A stretch of 64,000 bases of DNA from Roseinatronobacter domitianus (GTDB lineage: Bacteria; Pseudomonadota; Alphaproteobacteria; Rhodobacterales; Rhodobacteraceae). The notes under the pieces were generated by a model. It was given only the letters and a program-made list of their open reading frames with translations, had not been told where the DNA came from and searched no databases. Below, in pieces: positions 63,494-64,000 of this stretch (the stretch's first letter is position 1; every line of letters starts with the position of its first letter). The translations under genes and the position numbers were made by a program. The stretch lies in the NCBI RefSeq assembly GCF_023336755.1, contig NZ_JALZWP010000014.1:1-64000 (forward strand). The letters run 5' to 3'.

Positions 63494-64000
63494 TTACCTG
63501 ATGCGCCGCTCTGTTTTGGCGTCGAACAGGAAGACTGCCTGCGCCGACGGCTTGAGGCCCACTCGAGCACCGGGGCGTTCAATATGCGTCCCGCGCGCTT
63601 CAATGACCAGTTTCGGTTGGCCTGGTGCGGCACAATGAATGAAGGAGACACCACCCAGCGCTTCGGTAATCTCGACCGTGTGCGTGTCGCCTTCGACAAT
63701 CTCAATATCTTGCGGTCGCAGCCCGGCAACCAGCTTTTCAGGTAGGTGGGAGGGAACTGGCATTTTCAAAGTGTCAGAGCCAAGTGCTGGAACAGACAGC
63801 CCGCCTTCGCTTCGGGTAGCGGGTAACAGGTTCATCGCGGGCGAGCCGATGAACCCCGCAACGAAGAGGTTGTCGGGGTCGCGATACAGGTCGAGCGGCG
63901 CGCCGACCTGTTCCACGCGACCGCCGCGCAACACGACGATCTTGTCAGCAAGCGTCATCGCCTCGACCTGATCGTGGGTGACATAGATCATCGTCGCGCC
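63494..64000 (-). CDS. Sugar ABC transporter ATPase (UgpC/MalK type), C-terminal part
   Basis: The last 168 codons of a MalK-like ATPase; the gene continues past the right edge. The H-loop appears as [18 protein letters not shown], followed by the [17 protein letters not shown]-type linker and an OB-fold/TOBE regulatory domain ([10 protein letters not shown]). The ATPase core with Walker A and signature is outside the window. CUT1-type importers using such an ATPase carry di- and oligosaccharides, polyols or glycerol-3-phosphate. It is convergent with the LacI-type gene. Confidence 0.9.
   Translation of the reverse strand, partial: GATMIYVTHDQVEAMTLADKIVVLRGGRVEQVGAPLDLYRDPDNLFVAGFIGSPAMNLLPATRSEGGLSVPALGSDTLKMPVPSHLPEKLVAGLRPQDIEIVEGDTHTVEITEALGGVSFIHCAAPGQPKLVIEARGTHIERPGARVGLKPSAQAVFLFDAKTERRIR

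Overview
The window is ordinary, gene-dense, high-GC alphaproteobacterial chromosome, and the gene content points to the Rhodobacterales (Roseobacter/Rhodobacter-type). The evidence is the combination of CckA, the DUF1013 regulator TrcR, CarD, a glnB-glnA pair, a SUV3-like helicase beside an S4 protein and ferredoxin fdxA, aerobic-type cobalamin assembly genes, and a candidate SqrR-type operator in front of a sulfur cluster. I see no CRISPR array and no prophage. The only mobile-element traces are at the extreme left.

Layout. 1-712: the end of an IS21-like element abuts a decapitated tyrosine-recombinase gene that points at the 3' end of tRNA-Leu(UAG), a scar of an island entering from the left. 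0.9-2.9 kb: an orphan Hint-like protein and a NAD(P)HX repair enzyme split into two overlapping genes (nnrE, nnrD). 3-9.3 kb: glnB-glnA, a succinate-semialdehyde dehydrogenase, a PAS-GAF-GGDEF diguanylate cyclase and pheS. 9.3-13.7 kb: a DUF4177-like protein, a PagL-like deacylase, gatB, a transglycosylase-like lipoprotein and an orphan FliM-like protein. 13.8-16.0 kb: a reduced-sulfur operon (MBL-fold hydrolase, two YeeE/YedE halves, TIGR01244 phosphatase-like protein). 16.1-24.1 kb: lipase/SCP2 pair, TPR protein, SUV3-like helicase, S4 protein, fdxA, carD, yebC and an EamA exporter. 24.2-27.0 kb: cobT-cobS-cobC-cobU. 27.1-34.7 kb: cckA, an RsmB-like methyltransferase, cvpA, radA, a CDF exporter and a LysR regulator divergent from glutaryl-CoA dehydrogenase. 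36-41.6 kb: class III aminotransferase, RNase T2, trcR and pheT (30 kb from pheS). 41.7-45.0 kb: rfbCBDA for dTDP-L-rhamnose. 45.0-46.8 kb: a LysR/class II aldolase divergent pair.

46.9-60.7 kb is the most cohesive block: a myo-inositol uptake and catabolism regulon. It has an ABC importer operon ending in iolB, a LacI-type repressor, a three-gene operon (two Gfo/Idh/MocA dehydrogenases around an IolE-like protein) and the operon iolD-iolC-iolB2-iolJ-iolG. Two intergenic regions carry the same palindrome, core TTGCAACCGGTTGCAA, placed over promoter -35 elements, so one repressor very probably controls all four transcription units. The pathway is nearly complete here: uptake, IolG, IolE, IolD, IolB, IolC, IolJ. 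It carries two divergent IolB homologues and extra dehydrogenases. Only the last step (IolA) is absent from the window.

60.7-64 kb: a small membrane protein, a phytanoyl-CoA-dioxygenase-family enzyme divergent from a second LacI-type regulator, and the C-terminal part of a sugar-ABC ATPase cut by the window edge. I found no clear-cut new defence or mobile system. The strongest candidates for new biology are the inositol regulon with its duplicated IolB and extra oxidoreductases, the orphan Hint and FliM-like proteins, the split Nnr enzyme, and the PhyH/LacI pair.
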